From positions 992,001 to 1,056,000 of the forward strand of contig JADJKB010000003.1 of NCBI GenBank assembly GCA_016706225.1: a DNA stretch of 64,000 nt, written 5' to 3'. Below the pieces are notes generated by a model. That model was given only the letters and a program-made list of their open reading frames with translations. It did no database searches and was not told where the DNA came from. The DNA comes from Myxococcales bacterium. GTDB taxonomy: Bacteria; Myxococcota_A; Polyangia; Polyangiales; Polyangiaceae. Within the stretch, counting starts at the first letter, position 1; every line of letters starts with the position of its first letter. Both the position numbers and the translations under genes were made by a program. This document shows, piece by piece, positions 49,915 to 59,769 of the stretch.

Positions 49915-51072
49915 TCACTCGAGCACGACGACCGGCGCCAGGAGACCCTTGCCCTGAAACCCTGTGTCCGCCTTCAGGACGGGTGCGTCAGGGGAGCCGG
50001 TCACATCGAACGCCTCGACACCGGCGACGGTCGCCGCGAACAAACGCCCCGCCGACGTCAGCGTCGTGCATCGACCGAACCAGGGTGACGTCTCCACGGC
50101 GCCGCCGAGCAACACCAGCATCGGCTGCGCGCTGCTCTCGAGGGGGACCAGCGCCAGGGCGGCGGGAGCCGCACCCCGGGAGAGCAACGCGAGCAACACG
50201 CCGCGGCTCGCATCTATCTCGACGGACTCGAGCTCACCCAGCGCTCCGGCGACGATGAAACTCCGAAAGCTCTCCGGGGGACCGGGTTGGGTCAACGACA
50301 GCTCGCCCAGCTCGAAGCTCTCCGAGTCGGCGTGTTTGCGCACCAGGTACCCGCGCTCGGAGCCCGCGGCCCGAGCGAGGCGAGAGCCTGGGCGTCCGGG
50401 CGCCTTCACGCTGTGAAAATCCAGCTTCCATCCGGCCTCGAAGCTGCCCGCGACCAGGCTGTCGAAGTACTCACCGGCGTCGAAACCCGTGGGGCTGAGC
50501 GCGAGCCACTCAGCCTTCCCGTGCGCGCGCGCCAAGATCAGACTCGCCGGCCGCACGATGGCCTTGCTGGGTGCCACCGCAACCAGATCCGCGTCGAGCA
50601 GCGACCAGCTGACCGCCATCTCCTCGGTCATCACCAGCGTGAACGGAGGCAGATCGAAGAGACGCGCCCCGGGCCCGAGCGGTTCGCTCTCGGCCCCGTC
50701 CGACAAACCCGCCTGGCCGATGCGAAACGAGCGCACCACGCTGGTCTCGAGCTGATCGTCACTGGTCGCGACCAGCAGGCGGTCCCCGTCGACGAACAGG
50801 TCGAGGATCAGCCCGCCGACGTCATGAGTAAAGCTCGGGTTACCGCTCGCTCCATCGAACAGCACCACGCCGCGCTCGCCGGTTCGACCGATCACACGCG
50901 GGGGCTTGGGCACGGCGGCGAGCACGGGATTCGGATCGAGCGTCGACGGCGCTGGGTTCGTGACCGTGGCGGCGCTCGCCTCGACCTCCGGGATCGCATG
51001 GAACGGCGGACCGGAGCAACCGGACAGGAGAGCGATGGTGAACGCACAAAACCAGATGCGGGGCTCGGACAT
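49915..51072 (-). CDS. Lipoprotein of unknown function, beta-rich
   Basis: The 385-residue protein has lipobox ALLSGC (Cys19). The mature protein is built of short hydrophobic strands with regular LVATSDD, FTLVMTEEMAVSW and VLLALLSRGAA patterns, suggestive of a beta-propeller, but no diagnostic repeat is clear. There are no Gly-rich tethers and few cysteines. It follows the 574-residue membrane protein gene by 56 bases and is likely co-transcribed. I cannot assign a function. Confidence 0.65.
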   Translation of the reverse strand: MSEPRIWFCAFTIALLSGCSGPPFHAIPEVEASAATVTNPAPSTLDPNPVLAAVPKPPRVIGRTGERGVVLFDGASGNPSFTHDVGGLILDLFVDGDRLLVATSDDQLETSVVRSFRIGQAGLSDGAESEPLGPGARLFDLPPFTLVMTEEMAVSWSLLDADLVAVAPSKAIVRPASLILARAHGKAEWLALSPTGFDAGEYFDSLVAGSFEAGWKLDFHSVKAPGRPGSRLARAAGSERGYLVRKHADSESFELGELSLTQPGPPESFRSFIVAGALGELESVEIDASRGVLLALLSRGAAPAALALVPLESSAQPMLVLLGGAVETSPWFGRCTTLTSAGRLFAATVAGVEAFDVTGSPDAPVLKADTGFQGKGLLAPVVVLE

Positions 51073-51128
51073 GCCTCCCGCTCGGGCCGCGCCCTTCGGG
51101 AGTTTCTCGAAAAGTCGTGTTCAGACGC

Positions 51129-52853
51129 TCAGGGTGCAAAGCGCAGCTCGGCGATGGAACCACCGGCGGGCATGATCACACGTAACCGCTCGACTCGCGG
51201 TACGGAGAGGTTCAAGAGCGAGAACTCCGACCCCGCTTGCAGGTCACCAACCGCCTGGCCAACGAGCCGCCCGTCGGCCCAGGCCTCCACCCGCACTCGT
51301 CGTTCGGGCCCGGAGCGGCTGCCGGGCATGACACACACGAACACGAGCGCACCTGCGTCCCGGAGCTCGACCTCGAGCACCGACTCGCCGGCGTCCCGCG
51401 CTCGCCACTCGCTCGCCACGAACCCGTCCAGCGCTCGCTCGGGTGCAAACGCGAAATCGCTCGGGCTGGTCCTGGCAGTCGGCCGCAGCCAGTGCACGGA
51501 GTCCGAACGGCACGGCAACTCCGACGACTCGGACGAGACGAAGCCTGGCCGGGGGCCGACGTCGAACGGCGGGCGTCGCTCGAGCATCAAGGTCGACATA
51601 CCCGCGAGCAACACCCCGCGATCGAAGGGATAGAGGAAGTCGCCGTGCGCAGCGGCGAGCTGGCTCTGGGACGTGCCGGAGCGGGCGTCCCTCGCGAACG
51701 CCGACAGCCCTCGCGCGGCTTCTTGCACCCGGCGCACTGCGATGGGCGCGTTGAGCGCGCTCGCGGCGAAGAGCACCACGGCGAACGCCAGCCCGAACCG
51801 CCGCGCACGCCGCGCGTTGCTGCGGGCGGCAGATGCCAGCCCCAGATGCACCAGGATGAGTGTGGGCGCGGCCAGCTCGACGTAACGCTCGGTGAACGCG
51901 AGCGCGTTGTCGTAATGTGCGCGTCCGTAGCCAATGGCGAGGGCGATCACGAGCTGAGCGGCGACACCGAGAGCGAAGACGGAGAGTGCGGCGCGCTCTC
52001 GACTCGAGACGAGCAACACCAGCGCCGACACGAGCGCGAGCGCGACGACGAGCAACGAAGCGGGCCAGGCCTGCGAACCGATGGCACCCAGCGACGCCGG
52101 CAGGAGCTCCGCGGCGAGGCGGAGCGGGTCGACGACGTGCTGGTGGGTCTGACCGAGCTGACTCCAGGGGAAGTACCTGAGCGCGAACAGCGCGCTCGTG
52201 AGCAAACACACCACGACCCCGCCCCGCTCGGGCCGCGAAAGCTCCATGCGCCACGATGCAACCCCGAGCGCGAGCCAGGCAAAAACAGCCGAGAGCACCC
52301 CGCTCACTCCGCACAGCGGCATGAGCAACAGCACGCACAGGCCGGTCGCGAGCCACGCCCGGTTGGGGCGCCGAACCAGGACCCACGCCGCGGCAATGCC
52401 CGTGGCAAAGAGCGCACCGCTCAGCACGAGCTGCAGGTTGAAGCCGCTCACGAAGCTGAAGACGTGGGCCGGCCCGAGCAGAATCAACACGACGACGACG
52501 TCGCTGAGCTCGGAGTGTCCGCGGATCCGCGCGGCCGCCCGCGTCACGAGCAGCGACGCCAACGCGAGCACGACCACGTTCAGCACACGATTCACGCCAG
52601 CGATGCCGCTCACCACGATGGCGTATGCGCCGAGCGCCATCGGGAGGGGCATCACGTGTTCGAGCGTCGGACGGTGAATCAGCTCCCAGCTGATCGGCTC
52701 TCTCCCCGAGGCGACGCCCGCGAAGTAAAGCTCGCGCAAGTAGGGGACGTCGAGCGGCGCGTAGCTCGCGAGCCAGAGGTCGAAACCAACCAAGAGCAGC
52801 GCCGAGAACCCGAGCAAGTTCGATGCTTGCCCCTTCCGGTCGGCCCAGCTCAT
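51129..52853 (-). CDS. Polytopic membrane protein with C-terminal beta domain
   Basis: The 574-residue protein has about ten to eleven hydrophobic helices in residues 15-360, then a soluble C-terminal region of about 190 residues. The first extracytoplasmic loop has APLDVPYLRELYFAG and HRPTLEHVMPLP, acidic and His-rich as in GT-C type transferases. The C-terminal ~110 residues (ALDGFVASEWRARDAGE...VRVEAWADGRLVGQ) look like a carbohydrate-binding or discoidin-like sandwich. It is smaller than, and not clearly homologous to, the ~940-residue proteins in this window, but has the same two-part plan. Function unknown; GT-C-like envelope enzyme suggested. Confidence 0.65.
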   Translation of the reverse strand: MSWADRKGQASNLLGFSALLLVGFDLWLASYAPLDVPYLRELYFAGVASGREPISWELIHRPTLEHVMPLPMALGAYAIVVSGIAGVNRVLNVVVLALASLLVTRAAARIRGHSELSDVVVVLILLGPAHVFSFVSGFNLQLVLSGALFATGIAAAWVLVRRPNRAWLATGLCVLLLMPLCGVSGVLSAVFAWLALGVASWRMELSRPERGGVVVCLLTSALFALRYFPWSQLGQTHQHVVDPLRLAAELLPASLGAIGSQAWPASLLVVALALVSALVLLVSSRERAALSVFALGVAAQLVIALAIGYGRAHYDNALAFTERYVELAAPTLILVHLGLASAARSNARRARRFGLAFAVVLFAASALNAPIAVRRVQEAARGLSAFARDARSGTSQSQLAAAHGDFLYPFDRGVLLAGMSTLMLERRPPFDVGPRPGFVSSESSELPCRSDSVHWLRPTARTSPSDFAFAPERALDGFVASEWRARDAGESVLEVELRDAGALVFVCVMPGSRSGPERRVRVEAWADGRLVGQAVGDLQAGSEFSLLNLSVPRVERLRVIMPAGGSIAELRFAP

Positions 52854-52918
52854 CGCGCGAAGCTACACGAATTGAGCTGTGTCTTGACCGACCGCTGTTG
52901 GCCCCATAGCTTTTGGGC

Positions 52919-53992
52919 ATGCGCTTGTTGTCGGTGGAGCAGCTGCTCCGACGGGGTCTGGACCGGCTGGCGCCAGCTAGCCAAGCCGCAAGCGAGCCAA
53001 AACCGCAGCGCATCTTCTGGTGGTGGGAGCAGATCTGCAACCTGGCCTGCAACCACTGCGACATCGGTCATCGCACCGAGAGCTACCGCTTGAAGCCCGC
53101 CCTCGACCTCGCACAGAAGCGCGAGATCGTGAGCAAACTCTCGACGTGGCTCGGCCCGGGTTACAGCCTGTCGCTGATCGCGGGGGAGCCCTTCCTGCAC
53201 CGGGACATCTTCGACGTGCTCGGTTTCGCAAGTGAACAGGGTGCGGTCACTTCGCTCACCACCAACGGTACCCTGATCGCGACCAAGAACCGCGCGCGCC
53301 AGGTGGTGGACTCGGGCCTCGGTTTCATGGCCGTCTCGCTCGACAGCCTGGACCCCAAGCTGCACGACGAGACCCGCGGCAAACCCGGAACCTGGGCCCA
53401 GGCCATGAAGGCCATCGAGTACGTGCGCGAGGCTCGCGAGGCCCGCGGCGCAAAGCGGCCGGTCGTGTACGTCAACTCCATCGTGATGCGCGGTAACCAC
53501 GACGAGCTCCTGCGCCTCTCCGACTGGTGTCGCGACAATCAGATCGAAGGGCACACCTTCCAGCCTATCGCGACCACCGATTTTTTTCAGGGCAAGGAGC
53601 ATCAAGGCGACCACTGGTTCCAGAAGAGTGAGCTGTGGCCCGACCCCAAGGAGACCCTCGCGCTGGTGGACGAGCTCGAGCGGCGCCGCGCACAGGGCTA
53701 CCCGATCAAGAACACCGAGGCGGACTTCGACGCCTGGCGCACGTACTTTCGCGATCCGACGGAGCTGGCGAAGGAGGCAAGCTGCGAAGGGGAGCTCAAG
53801 ACCCTGCTCGTGACCGAGACCGGTCAGGTCAAGATGTGCCCGAACACGCCGGAAGACTTCGGCAGCATCCTGAAGCACGACCTCGACTGGTTGTGGAGCT
53901 CGCCGGCCGCGTCCCGAGCCCGGAAACACGTCTACGAGTGCGACTCACAGTGCAAGATCCTCGCGAACAACAAGGAAGACTTCTACTTCTGA
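52919..53992 (+). CDS. Radical SAM protein with SPASM-like end
   Basis: The 357-residue protein has the CxxxCxxC [4Fe-4S] motif CNLACNHC (Cys40, 44, 47) after an N-terminal extension, the glycine-rich IAGEPFLHRDIF and the TTNGTLIATK strand, and several further cysteines near the end (KMCPNT and YECDSQC), as expected of a SPASM-type auxiliary cluster. Known: such enzymes include peptide-modifying and sugar-modifying members. The partner gene 40 bases downstream is a methyltransferase. No small precursor peptide gene was seen next to it. The start is the ATG at 52919. Confidence 0.87.
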   Translation: MRLLSVEQLLRRGLDRLAPASQAASEPKPQRIFWWWEQICNLACNHCDIGHRTESYRLKPALDLAQKREIVSKLSTWLGPGYSLSLIAGEPFLHRDIFDVLGFASEQGAVTSLTTNGTLIATKNRARQVVDSGLGFMAVSLDSLDPKLHDETRGKPGTWAQAMKAIEYVREAREARGAKRPVVYVNSIVMRGNHDELLRLSDWCRDNQIEGHTFQPIATTDFFQGKEHQGDHWFQKSELWPDPKETLALVDELERRRAQGYPIKNTEADFDAWRTYFRDPTELAKEASCEGELKTLLVTETGQVKMCPNTPEDFGSILKHDLDWLWSSPAASRARKHVYECDSQCKILANNKEDFYF

Positions 53993-54032
53993 GTGTTCTC
54001 GGGCGAGTCTCCGCCTCCAGCTCGAGCGGGCC

Positions 54033-54752
54033 ATGATGAGCACCAGAGAGAACGCGAGCTGGTTCGGCCGTCGTGACGCGTTCGCGTTCCTGGAGCGCGA
54101 CCGAGACAACCGCCTGCGACTCGCGCAGGTCGAAGCCTGGTTACGCCGGCGGGCGGAGCGTGGTTCGGCCGGTGCACTCCTCGACGTCGGCTGCGGCGAC
54201 GGTCGGCTTGGCAAACGGCTGGCCGGGCTTGGATATCGAGTGTCTGGACTGGATGCCGCGGCCGAGAACGTCGAGCTCGCGCGCACTGCAGGGGTCGACG
54301 CGATCCAGGGCGACGCCAGCGCTGCCCTCCCATTCGAGTCGGAACGATTCGACGTCGTCTACGCCGGGGAGATCATCGAGCACCTGTTCGACACCCGGGC
54401 GTTCGTTGCGGAGCTCGCTCGGGTGACTCGCCCTGGTGGAAGTGTGATCGTGACGACACCCAACCTGGCTCACTTGCCCGATCGGTTTCGGCTGCTGCTC
54501 GGAGGGACGCCGAGCCAGACCCAGCCGCTGCACCCGTTCCTGAAGCTGCACATTCGCCCCTTCACTGCCGGCACACTGCGTCGCGCGCTCGGCGAAGCGC
54601 AGCTACGGGTCGACCACCTCGAGAGCACGCTCGTCGTGTGGCGGCGCGATGCGGCAGATCCAGACCGTGTGGTCCTCGCGTCCCGACTCCCGGCGCGGCT
54701 CTTCCCCACCCTCGGCAGCTTCTTGATCGCGTATTCGACGCGAGTGCGTTGA
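54033..54752 (+). CDS. Class I SAM-dependent methyltransferase
   Basis: The 239-residue protein shows motif I LLDVGCGDGRLGKRLAGLGY, the acidic SGLDAAAENVELAR, DVVYAGEIIEHLFDTRAF (motif IV-like) and VTRPGGSVIVTTPNLAHLP. It belongs to the Methyltransf_11/UbiG-like group. The acceptor is unknown. It is co-directional with and just downstream of the radical SAM gene. No other domains. Confidence 0.87.
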   Translation: MMSTRENASWFGRRDAFAFLERDRDNRLRLAQVEAWLRRRAERGSAGALLDVGCGDGRLGKRLAGLGYRVSGLDAAAENVELARTAGVDAIQGDASAALPFESERFDVVYAGEIIEHLFDTRAFVAELARVTRPGGSVIVTTPNLAHLPDRFRLLLGGTPSQTQPLHPFLKLHIRPFTAGTLRRALGEAQLRVDHLESTLVVWRRDAADPDRVVLASRLPARLFPTLGSFLIAYSTRVR

Positions 54753-54780
54753 CACGAGCGCCGCCGCGATCAGGCTCCGC

Positions 54781-56178
54781 TCAAAACGCCAGCTTGTACC
54801 CGCGTTCGGCCAGCGCCTGGAGCTCTTGCCCCGGCAGCCCCTTGACCAGCGGAGCCTTCTCGCCGATTTCCACGCGGAACTCGTCCAGCGTGACGACGTC
54901 GATCTGCATGCCCTCGCCGAGCAGCTCGCGGAGCCCGGCCTGGATTTGTGTGGTCACCGCGCCGCGGGTCGCGGGGCTCGCGTCCGTCTCCCAGCCGACC
55001 CGCACCTCGACTCGCTCGAGCGCGGTCTGGATCACCCGGAACCAGCGGACGTTTTGCACCTGCTCCATCACTGCCATCACGCGAAACGGGTCGTGCAGCT
55101 CACCCGCCGGAGTGACCAAGAAATCGAGCTTCCGGCCCCGGAGCTGGCGCAGCAGCGGCAGACTCCGGCCACAAGCGCAGGGCTCGGGAGACAGCGCAGC
55201 CAGATCCCCGACGCGATAACGGATGATGGGCATCGCCCGCTGATACAGGTTGGTCAGTACCACCTCACCGACCTCGCCGGGCTCCGCTAGCGAACCGTCG
55301 GGGCGTACGATCTCGACGAAGTTGAAGTCCGAGTCGATGTGGTAGCCGCCGCCCCCGCTCGGGCACTCCCAGGCGATGATGCCGGTCTCTTCCGTTGCGT
55401 AGAAGTCGACGACCTTCGCACCGAAGGCGTTTTCGATGAACCAGCGCGTGCTCGGATCCAGGAGCTCGCCTTTGGTGACCACGCGGAAGGGCCGATACTC
55501 GAGCCCACCCGCCGCCTCGATTGCCAGGGCCAGCATCCGGACCCCCGCCAGGACTCCATGAAAGACGTCCGGCTGACGCCGATTGATTTCATCGATCGCC
55601 GCCTCGGGAGTCATCCACCAGGGATACGGCTCACGCCGCCAGAGCGAGAGCCGCTGCGGCAAGAAAGCCTTGGGCGCGAGGTGAGCGGGCGCGTCGAGGA
55701 TCATCTGGGTGTGCCGCGGGCGACAGCCGTGTGCGGTCAAGAAGCGCAGCTCTTGCACACGGCGCGGTAGCTCGGCGACGGGATCGAAATACACACGCAC
55801 CGGCGAGCCGGTGGAGCCGCTCGATTTGCGCTCGAGCAGGTGCGCGCGCGCGACCTCGGGCCAGATCAGCTGCTCGGTGCAGTCCTTGACGTGACGCTTC
55901 TCCAGGAAAGGAACCTCGGCGAACAGCTCCGGATCTGCGAGCTGCGTTCGGCTGAGGCCGGCGGCGGCAAAGGCATCGCGGTAGTGCGGCACGTTTTCCA
56001 TCGCATGACGCAGAATGCGCCCGCGACGGCGTTCAACCAGGCGCCGGAGAACGGGCTTGGGCAGCCAGGGGTTGCCGAGTAGCTGCGGCAACAGCGTGCC
56101 GGCGCCACGCGCATAGGCCAGACCTAGCTCCGAGGCGGAGCGTGCGTGCGGATCGGGACCCAGACCCACCCGAGCCAT
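54781..56178 (-). CDS. PaaK/CapK-like adenylate-forming enzyme (copy 2)
   Basis: The 465-residue relative of the 38588-39904 protein shows GRILRHAMENVPHYRDAF, the nucleotide loop RKSSGSTGSPVRVYFD, VVDFYATEETGIIAWEC, RYRVGDLAALSPEPCACGRS and the C-terminal small domain. The ATEE motif and the CxCGR zinc-type pair match the family. It is preceded by the BpsA-like gene with a 1-base overlap (TGATG), so the two are coupled. The substrate is unknown; two copies in one locus suggest two acids are activated, or two steps. Confidence 0.85.
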   Translation of the reverse strand: MARVGLGPDPHARSASELGLAYARGAGTLLPQLLGNPWLPKPVLRRLVERRRGRILRHAMENVPHYRDAFAAAGLSRTQLADPELFAEVPFLEKRHVKDCTEQLIWPEVARAHLLERKSSGSTGSPVRVYFDPVAELPRRVQELRFLTAHGCRPRHTQMILDAPAHLAPKAFLPQRLSLWRREPYPWWMTPEAAIDEINRRQPDVFHGVLAGVRMLALAIEAAGGLEYRPFRVVTKGELLDPSTRWFIENAFGAKVVDFYATEETGIIAWECPSGGGGYHIDSDFNFVEIVRPDGSLAEPGEVGEVVLTNLYQRAMPIIRYRVGDLAALSPEPCACGRSLPLLRQLRGRKLDFLVTPAGELHDPFRVMAVMEQVQNVRWFRVIQTALERVEVRVGWETDASPATRGAVTTQIQAGLRELLGEGMQIDVVTLDEFRVEIGEKAPLVKGLPGQELQALAERGYKLAF

Positions 56179-56852
56179 CAGTAAAACTCCTCGGGCCCGT
56201 CGAGCTCGCCGAAGTCGATGCGACGCTTCTCGGCGCGACAGAGCACCAGCATCGAAGACACGGTGCCATGGTACGAACGCTGACTGCTCGGCACGATGTC
56301 CACGAGCGCCGCGCCGTTTGCCGCCACGAAGCCCTGCAGCTTGGCCCCGAGCATGAGCGGCTCCTTGACGCTGCTGTGTGCCGCGCGCGCGGACGGCGCC
56401 ACGATCACGCCGTGTCCCCCCAACTTCAACGCGCCGATGCCAACCCCTGCAAAGACCCGCAGCCCATCCGGACCGTAAGGCGGGTCGGTGATGAACAGAT
56501 CGAACTGGCTCGCGAGCTTCGGGAGCCGCTTGCGATACACACCTCGCAGGTCGAACTCGAGCGTGGTGATCTTGCGCTTCGACTCGCGTCGGACGATGTC
56601 GAGCACCTCCGCGTCGAAGTCAATCAGCGTCAGCCGGGTGTACCCCAACCAGTGCAGGCACAGGCTGGTCAGATCGTCGTCTCCGACCAGCAGCAGGCGG
56701 TCCGACGGCGCCGCCAGGCCCACGAGCAGCGCGAGGCGACGCTGCATCGATGGCGCGTCCACATGATACGCCCCCTGCTTCGGTTTGTCGGCAGTGCGAA
56801 GCGGCACGGCACGCCGCACGACGCGTCTAATGTCTGCCACCCGCGTGCTCAT
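56178..56852 (-). CDS. BpsA-like aminopropyltransferase/methyltransferase-fold protein
   Basis: The 224-residue Rossmann protein shows LLLVGDDDLTSLCLHWLG, LTLIDFDAEVLDIVRRE and FDLFITDPPYGPDGLRVFAG. GDDDLTS and DPP are distinctive of BpsA, the branched-chain polyamine synthase of archaea and some thermophilic bacteria, which uses decarboxylated SAM. BpsA normally has an additional N-terminal domain of about 100 residues; here only about 50 residues precede the fold. It could instead be a methyltransferase that retains the motif. It is coupled to the PaaK-like gene by a 1-base overlap. Confidence 0.72.
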   Translation of the reverse strand: MSTRVADIRRVVRRAVPLRTADKPKQGAYHVDAPSMQRRLALLVGLAAPSDRLLLVGDDDLTSLCLHWLGYTRLTLIDFDAEVLDIVRRESKRKITTLEFDLRGVYRKRLPKLASQFDLFITDPPYGPDGLRVFAGVGIGALKLGGHGVIVAPSARAAHSSVKEPLMLGAKLQGFVAANGAALVDIVPSSQRSYHGTVSSMLVLCRAEKRRIDFGELDGPEEFY

Positions 56853-56913
56853 CGTCAGCCGCCCGTCCTAACCTTCCCGCAACCCCCATGCAACGCAAGC
56901 TTGCACCACAGCC

Positions 56914-59769
56914 GTGTTAGGCTCCTCCGCGGGTTTATTGGCTGAGCAGAGACCCGACCGTCACGCGGGCGACCATGCCGGGGAGCCCGAGCCGCGCTGG
57001 CTGCGCGCCGCGCTCACCGCACTGGTCGCGTATGCGCTCCTGGTCGTGGCCGCGCAGGCCGTCGTCCGGGTGCTGGCCTGGGACATGCGGGGCTTCGACG
57101 CAAACCTGATCGACTACACCTGGCAGATCGAGCTGCCCTGGCGCGCGACCCGCGGTGAGTGGAGCGGGCGCGACTTCCACTTTCCGATGGGCCCGCTCTG
57201 GCAGGTCTTTGCCCTCGCGGGCACGCTCGGTGGAGGCTTCTCCGCACCGCTCGTGATCGCAGGCATGCAGGTCGCGACCCAGCTTGGCGGGATCGGCATC
57301 GCGCTCTGGCTCGGGGCCAAGGCCCGAGGTGTTTCCCGCCTGCTGTTGGTCGGCGCAGTCATGCTCGCCTCCTACGGCGCCGGCATCTCCACACTGCGCC
57401 CGCTGCTCTCGGTGGTCCACCTGTGGCTCTACGCCCGGGACGCGCGGGACGACCAACCCGCGCGCTGGAGCAGCGCCGCCGCGGCCGCCGGCGTCGCAAC
57501 CCTGCTCATGTTGTTCTCGTTCGATCGCCTGGTGTTCGCCAGCCTCGCGGTCGTCGCCATGTCCAGCTTCGAGTACCTCGCCCGCCGGCGCTCCGGACTG
57601 CCCGCGCGCATCAGCCTGATTCGATTCTTGCGTTATGCGCTCGCCCAGGCCGCGTGTCTGGCGGCCGCTGCGCTCTTCGCAGTGGCCCTCGGTGCAAACC
57701 CCATCGAATACGTGGCCGGGCAACGCCGGCTCACCGCGTCGTACGCGGTGAACATGGCCACCAGCGCCGAGGGCTCACCCGTCGCGGGCGCAACCCTCTT
57801 CGCACTCTCGGCTGTCGGCCTCGTGCTCTGGGTGCTCGTGCGGCGAAAACGCCGAGTCGCCGGCGCAATGCTGCTCGCAGGGGCGTTGCCCATGCTCGCG
57901 TTCTCTGCGGTCCAACCGAACCCGGGGCACGTCTTCATGGGTGCGCTGCCCGCACTGGTCGTGCTGTGTGTGATCGCCGCCACCCGCTCCCTCGGCTCGG
58001 ACCTGATTCGCATTTCATCGAGCCTGCTTGCGACCGGGTTCTTGTTCGGTTGGTTCGGGACCTTCAGCAGCGACATCTGGCTCCACCCCCGCGCGCTCGT
58101 GTCGGCCCGAGACGCCCTCACCCGGCGGCTGCAACCGCAGACCGACTTCGTGACGGATCTCGGGCGCACCGCCGACTACAGCCGCGCGCTCTTGGCGCGC
58201 GATCCGAGCATCCGCTGCATGGGGTTTTCTCCTGCCCTCACCGCCACGCACGCCCTCGCCGACATCAATGGCCCGACATCGGCGACAATTCGCTGGAACG
58301 CCGAGCAGCGACTCGAGCTGGCGGAGGCGATCCGCGCCGCGCGGTGCCCGTGGTTCGTCTACCAGGTCGGCGGTTTCGATCGCCCCGACCGCCCGAGCTG
58401 GTTCATCGGGGAAGATCTGATCGCGATTGGCGAGAGCTACCGGGTTCACGAGCGGCTCGGCCCCGCCACCTACGCGCTCGAACGCCGAGCGACCCCGCAA
58501 CCGGCCCGCGTCGAGACGCTGCCGATGACCCCCGAACGACGCCGGCTCGCGCTGGGTGTCGAGCTCGTCATTCCGCTCGGACGCGAGGTCTCGGACGCGG
58601 ATCTCTTGCGCATCGACTACACCCTCAGCGTGTCGCGTCTGGCGACCCTGATCGGTGCGGCACCGCACCTGGAGTATCGCTTCGAGAAGTCGGGAACCGC
58701 GACCACCGAATACGCCGATCTCTTCGATCTCTCGGTGAATCGGCCCACCCACACCTTGGTCGCGGTGAACCCCGCCATGGCGGAGACGCGCTGGATCGGC
58801 GAGCCCGGCACGCCAGGCTCGCGCCACGCCGACGGCCTGCGTTTCCGGCTGCGCGCTCGCGGGCGCTTCACGCCGAAGACGGCTGAGCTCGAGGTCTCGG
58901 GCATCAGCGTTGCAGCACCTGGAGCTCCGGAGGGGCCCGCGCCGGCTCCGAGCTGCGAGCTCGAGCGAGATTTGTTGTCGGACGCCACGACCGGGGTCGC
59001 GCTGCCGCGCAACGTCGCGCTCAGAGCGTCGGCCGAGCGCGTCTCGTTGCACCCGAACCCAACCAGCGAGCAGGGTGCCGAGGTCTATTTTCCCATCAAG
59101 CCCTGCGCCGATTCCTGCCTCGTTGCGCTGGCGGGCATCGAGCTGCCCCCGGGGAGCGGCGACGGCGCCGAGCTCGACGTCAACGTGCTCCAAGGCCCAT
59201 CGCGCCCGCGACTCGTCAAGCTCGACGTGCTGCCCGGTGCCGGACCGTCACGACTCGAAATTCCTCTGCAGCGTTTTGCATCAGAAAGCGTGCTGCTCCG
59301 CTTCGGCTCGTTGCCCCACGGCGACCCAAGCCAAGACTTCTTGTGGTTGCAGCGCCCGCGGCTCGCCCGCTGTACGGCCCGGACGTCGCTCAGCGAGGCG
59401 CTGCGCCAGGAACGTGCGACGGCCGAGGGTGCGGTGGAGGCGCGCGGCGACGACGTCGCCATCGGGCCGGGGCAGAGCAAGCTGACCTACCCGTTCACCG
59501 TCGTGGCCGACACCTGCCTCGAGCTCGGCCTCGGCCTCGACGGCTCGAACGGAGCGTACGGGTTCTTGATCGGCGTGCGTGCGGACGGACTGGTGCACGG
59601 AGTGACGCTGGGTGAGGTGAAAGCGGGCGAAACCCGCCGCCTCGACCCCGTGTCGATGCACGACTTTCACAAACGCGAGGTCGTGCTCGAGCTGCACTTC
59701 GAGCGCAAGCCGGACACGGCGGGCACACTGCGACTGATCGCTCCGCGGCTCGGGAGGTGCCCCCGCTGA
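56914..59769 (+). CDS. Very large membrane protein (paralogue B)
   Basis: The 951-residue relative of the 40107-42935 protein has about ten helices in residues 30-390, with the loop LPWRATRGEWSGRDFHFPMG and PLWQVFAL after helix 1, and a C-half with FPIKPCADSCLVALAGIEL, RPRLARC and RLGRCPR near the end. It is the most diverged of the three: it lacks the terminal HRCGDGAPWGF seen in the others. Start GTG 56914 is plausible but uncertain; the first helix begins around residue 35. The stop overlaps the start of paralogue C, so the two are made together. Confidence 0.72.
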   Translation: MLGSSAGLLAEQRPDRHAGDHAGEPEPRWLRAALTALVAYALLVVAAQAVVRVLAWDMRGFDANLIDYTWQIELPWRATRGEWSGRDFHFPMGPLWQVFALAGTLGGGFSAPLVIAGMQVATQLGGIGIALWLGAKARGVSRLLLVGAVMLASYGAGISTLRPLLSVVHLWLYARDARDDQPARWSSAAAAAGVATLLMLFSFDRLVFASLAVVAMSSFEYLARRRSGLPARISLIRFLRYALAQAACLAAAALFAVALGANPIEYVAGQRRLTASYAVNMATSAEGSPVAGATLFALSAVGLVLWVLVRRKRRVAGAMLLAGALPMLAFSAVQPNPGHVFMGALPALVVLCVIAATRSLGSDLIRISSSLLATGFLFGWFGTFSSDIWLHPRALVSARDALTRRLQPQTDFVTDLGRTADYSRALLARDPSIRCMGFSPALTATHALADINGPTSATIRWNAEQRLELAEAIRAARCPWFVYQVGGFDRPDRPSWFIGEDLIAIGESYRVHERLGPATYALERRATPQPARVETLPMTPERRRLALGVELVIPLGREVSDADLLRIDYTLSVSRLATLIGAAPHLEYRFEKSGTATTEYADLFDLSVNRPTHTLVAVNPAMAETRWIGEPGTPGSRHADGLRFRLRARGRFTPKTAELEVSGISVAAPGAPEGPAPAPSCELERDLLSDATTGVALPRNVALRASAERVSLHPNPTSEQGAEVYFPIKPCADSCLVALAGIELPPGSGDGAELDVNVLQGPSRPRLVKLDVLPGAGPSRLEIPLQRFASESVLLRFGSLPHGDPSQDFLWLQRPRLARCTARTSLSEALRQERATAEGAVEARGDDVAIGPGQSKLTYPFTVVADTCLELGLGLDGSNGAYGFLIGVRADGLVHGVTLGEVKAGETRRLDPVSMHDFHKREVVLELHFERKPDTAGTLRLIAPRLGRCPR

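Noticed and set aside
52919..54752. Radical SAM gene as part of a ribosomally made peptide cluster
   Set aside because: No short precursor gene with a Cys or Gly-rich core was found next to it, and the neighbour is a plain methyltransferase. Not excluded, but unsupported.
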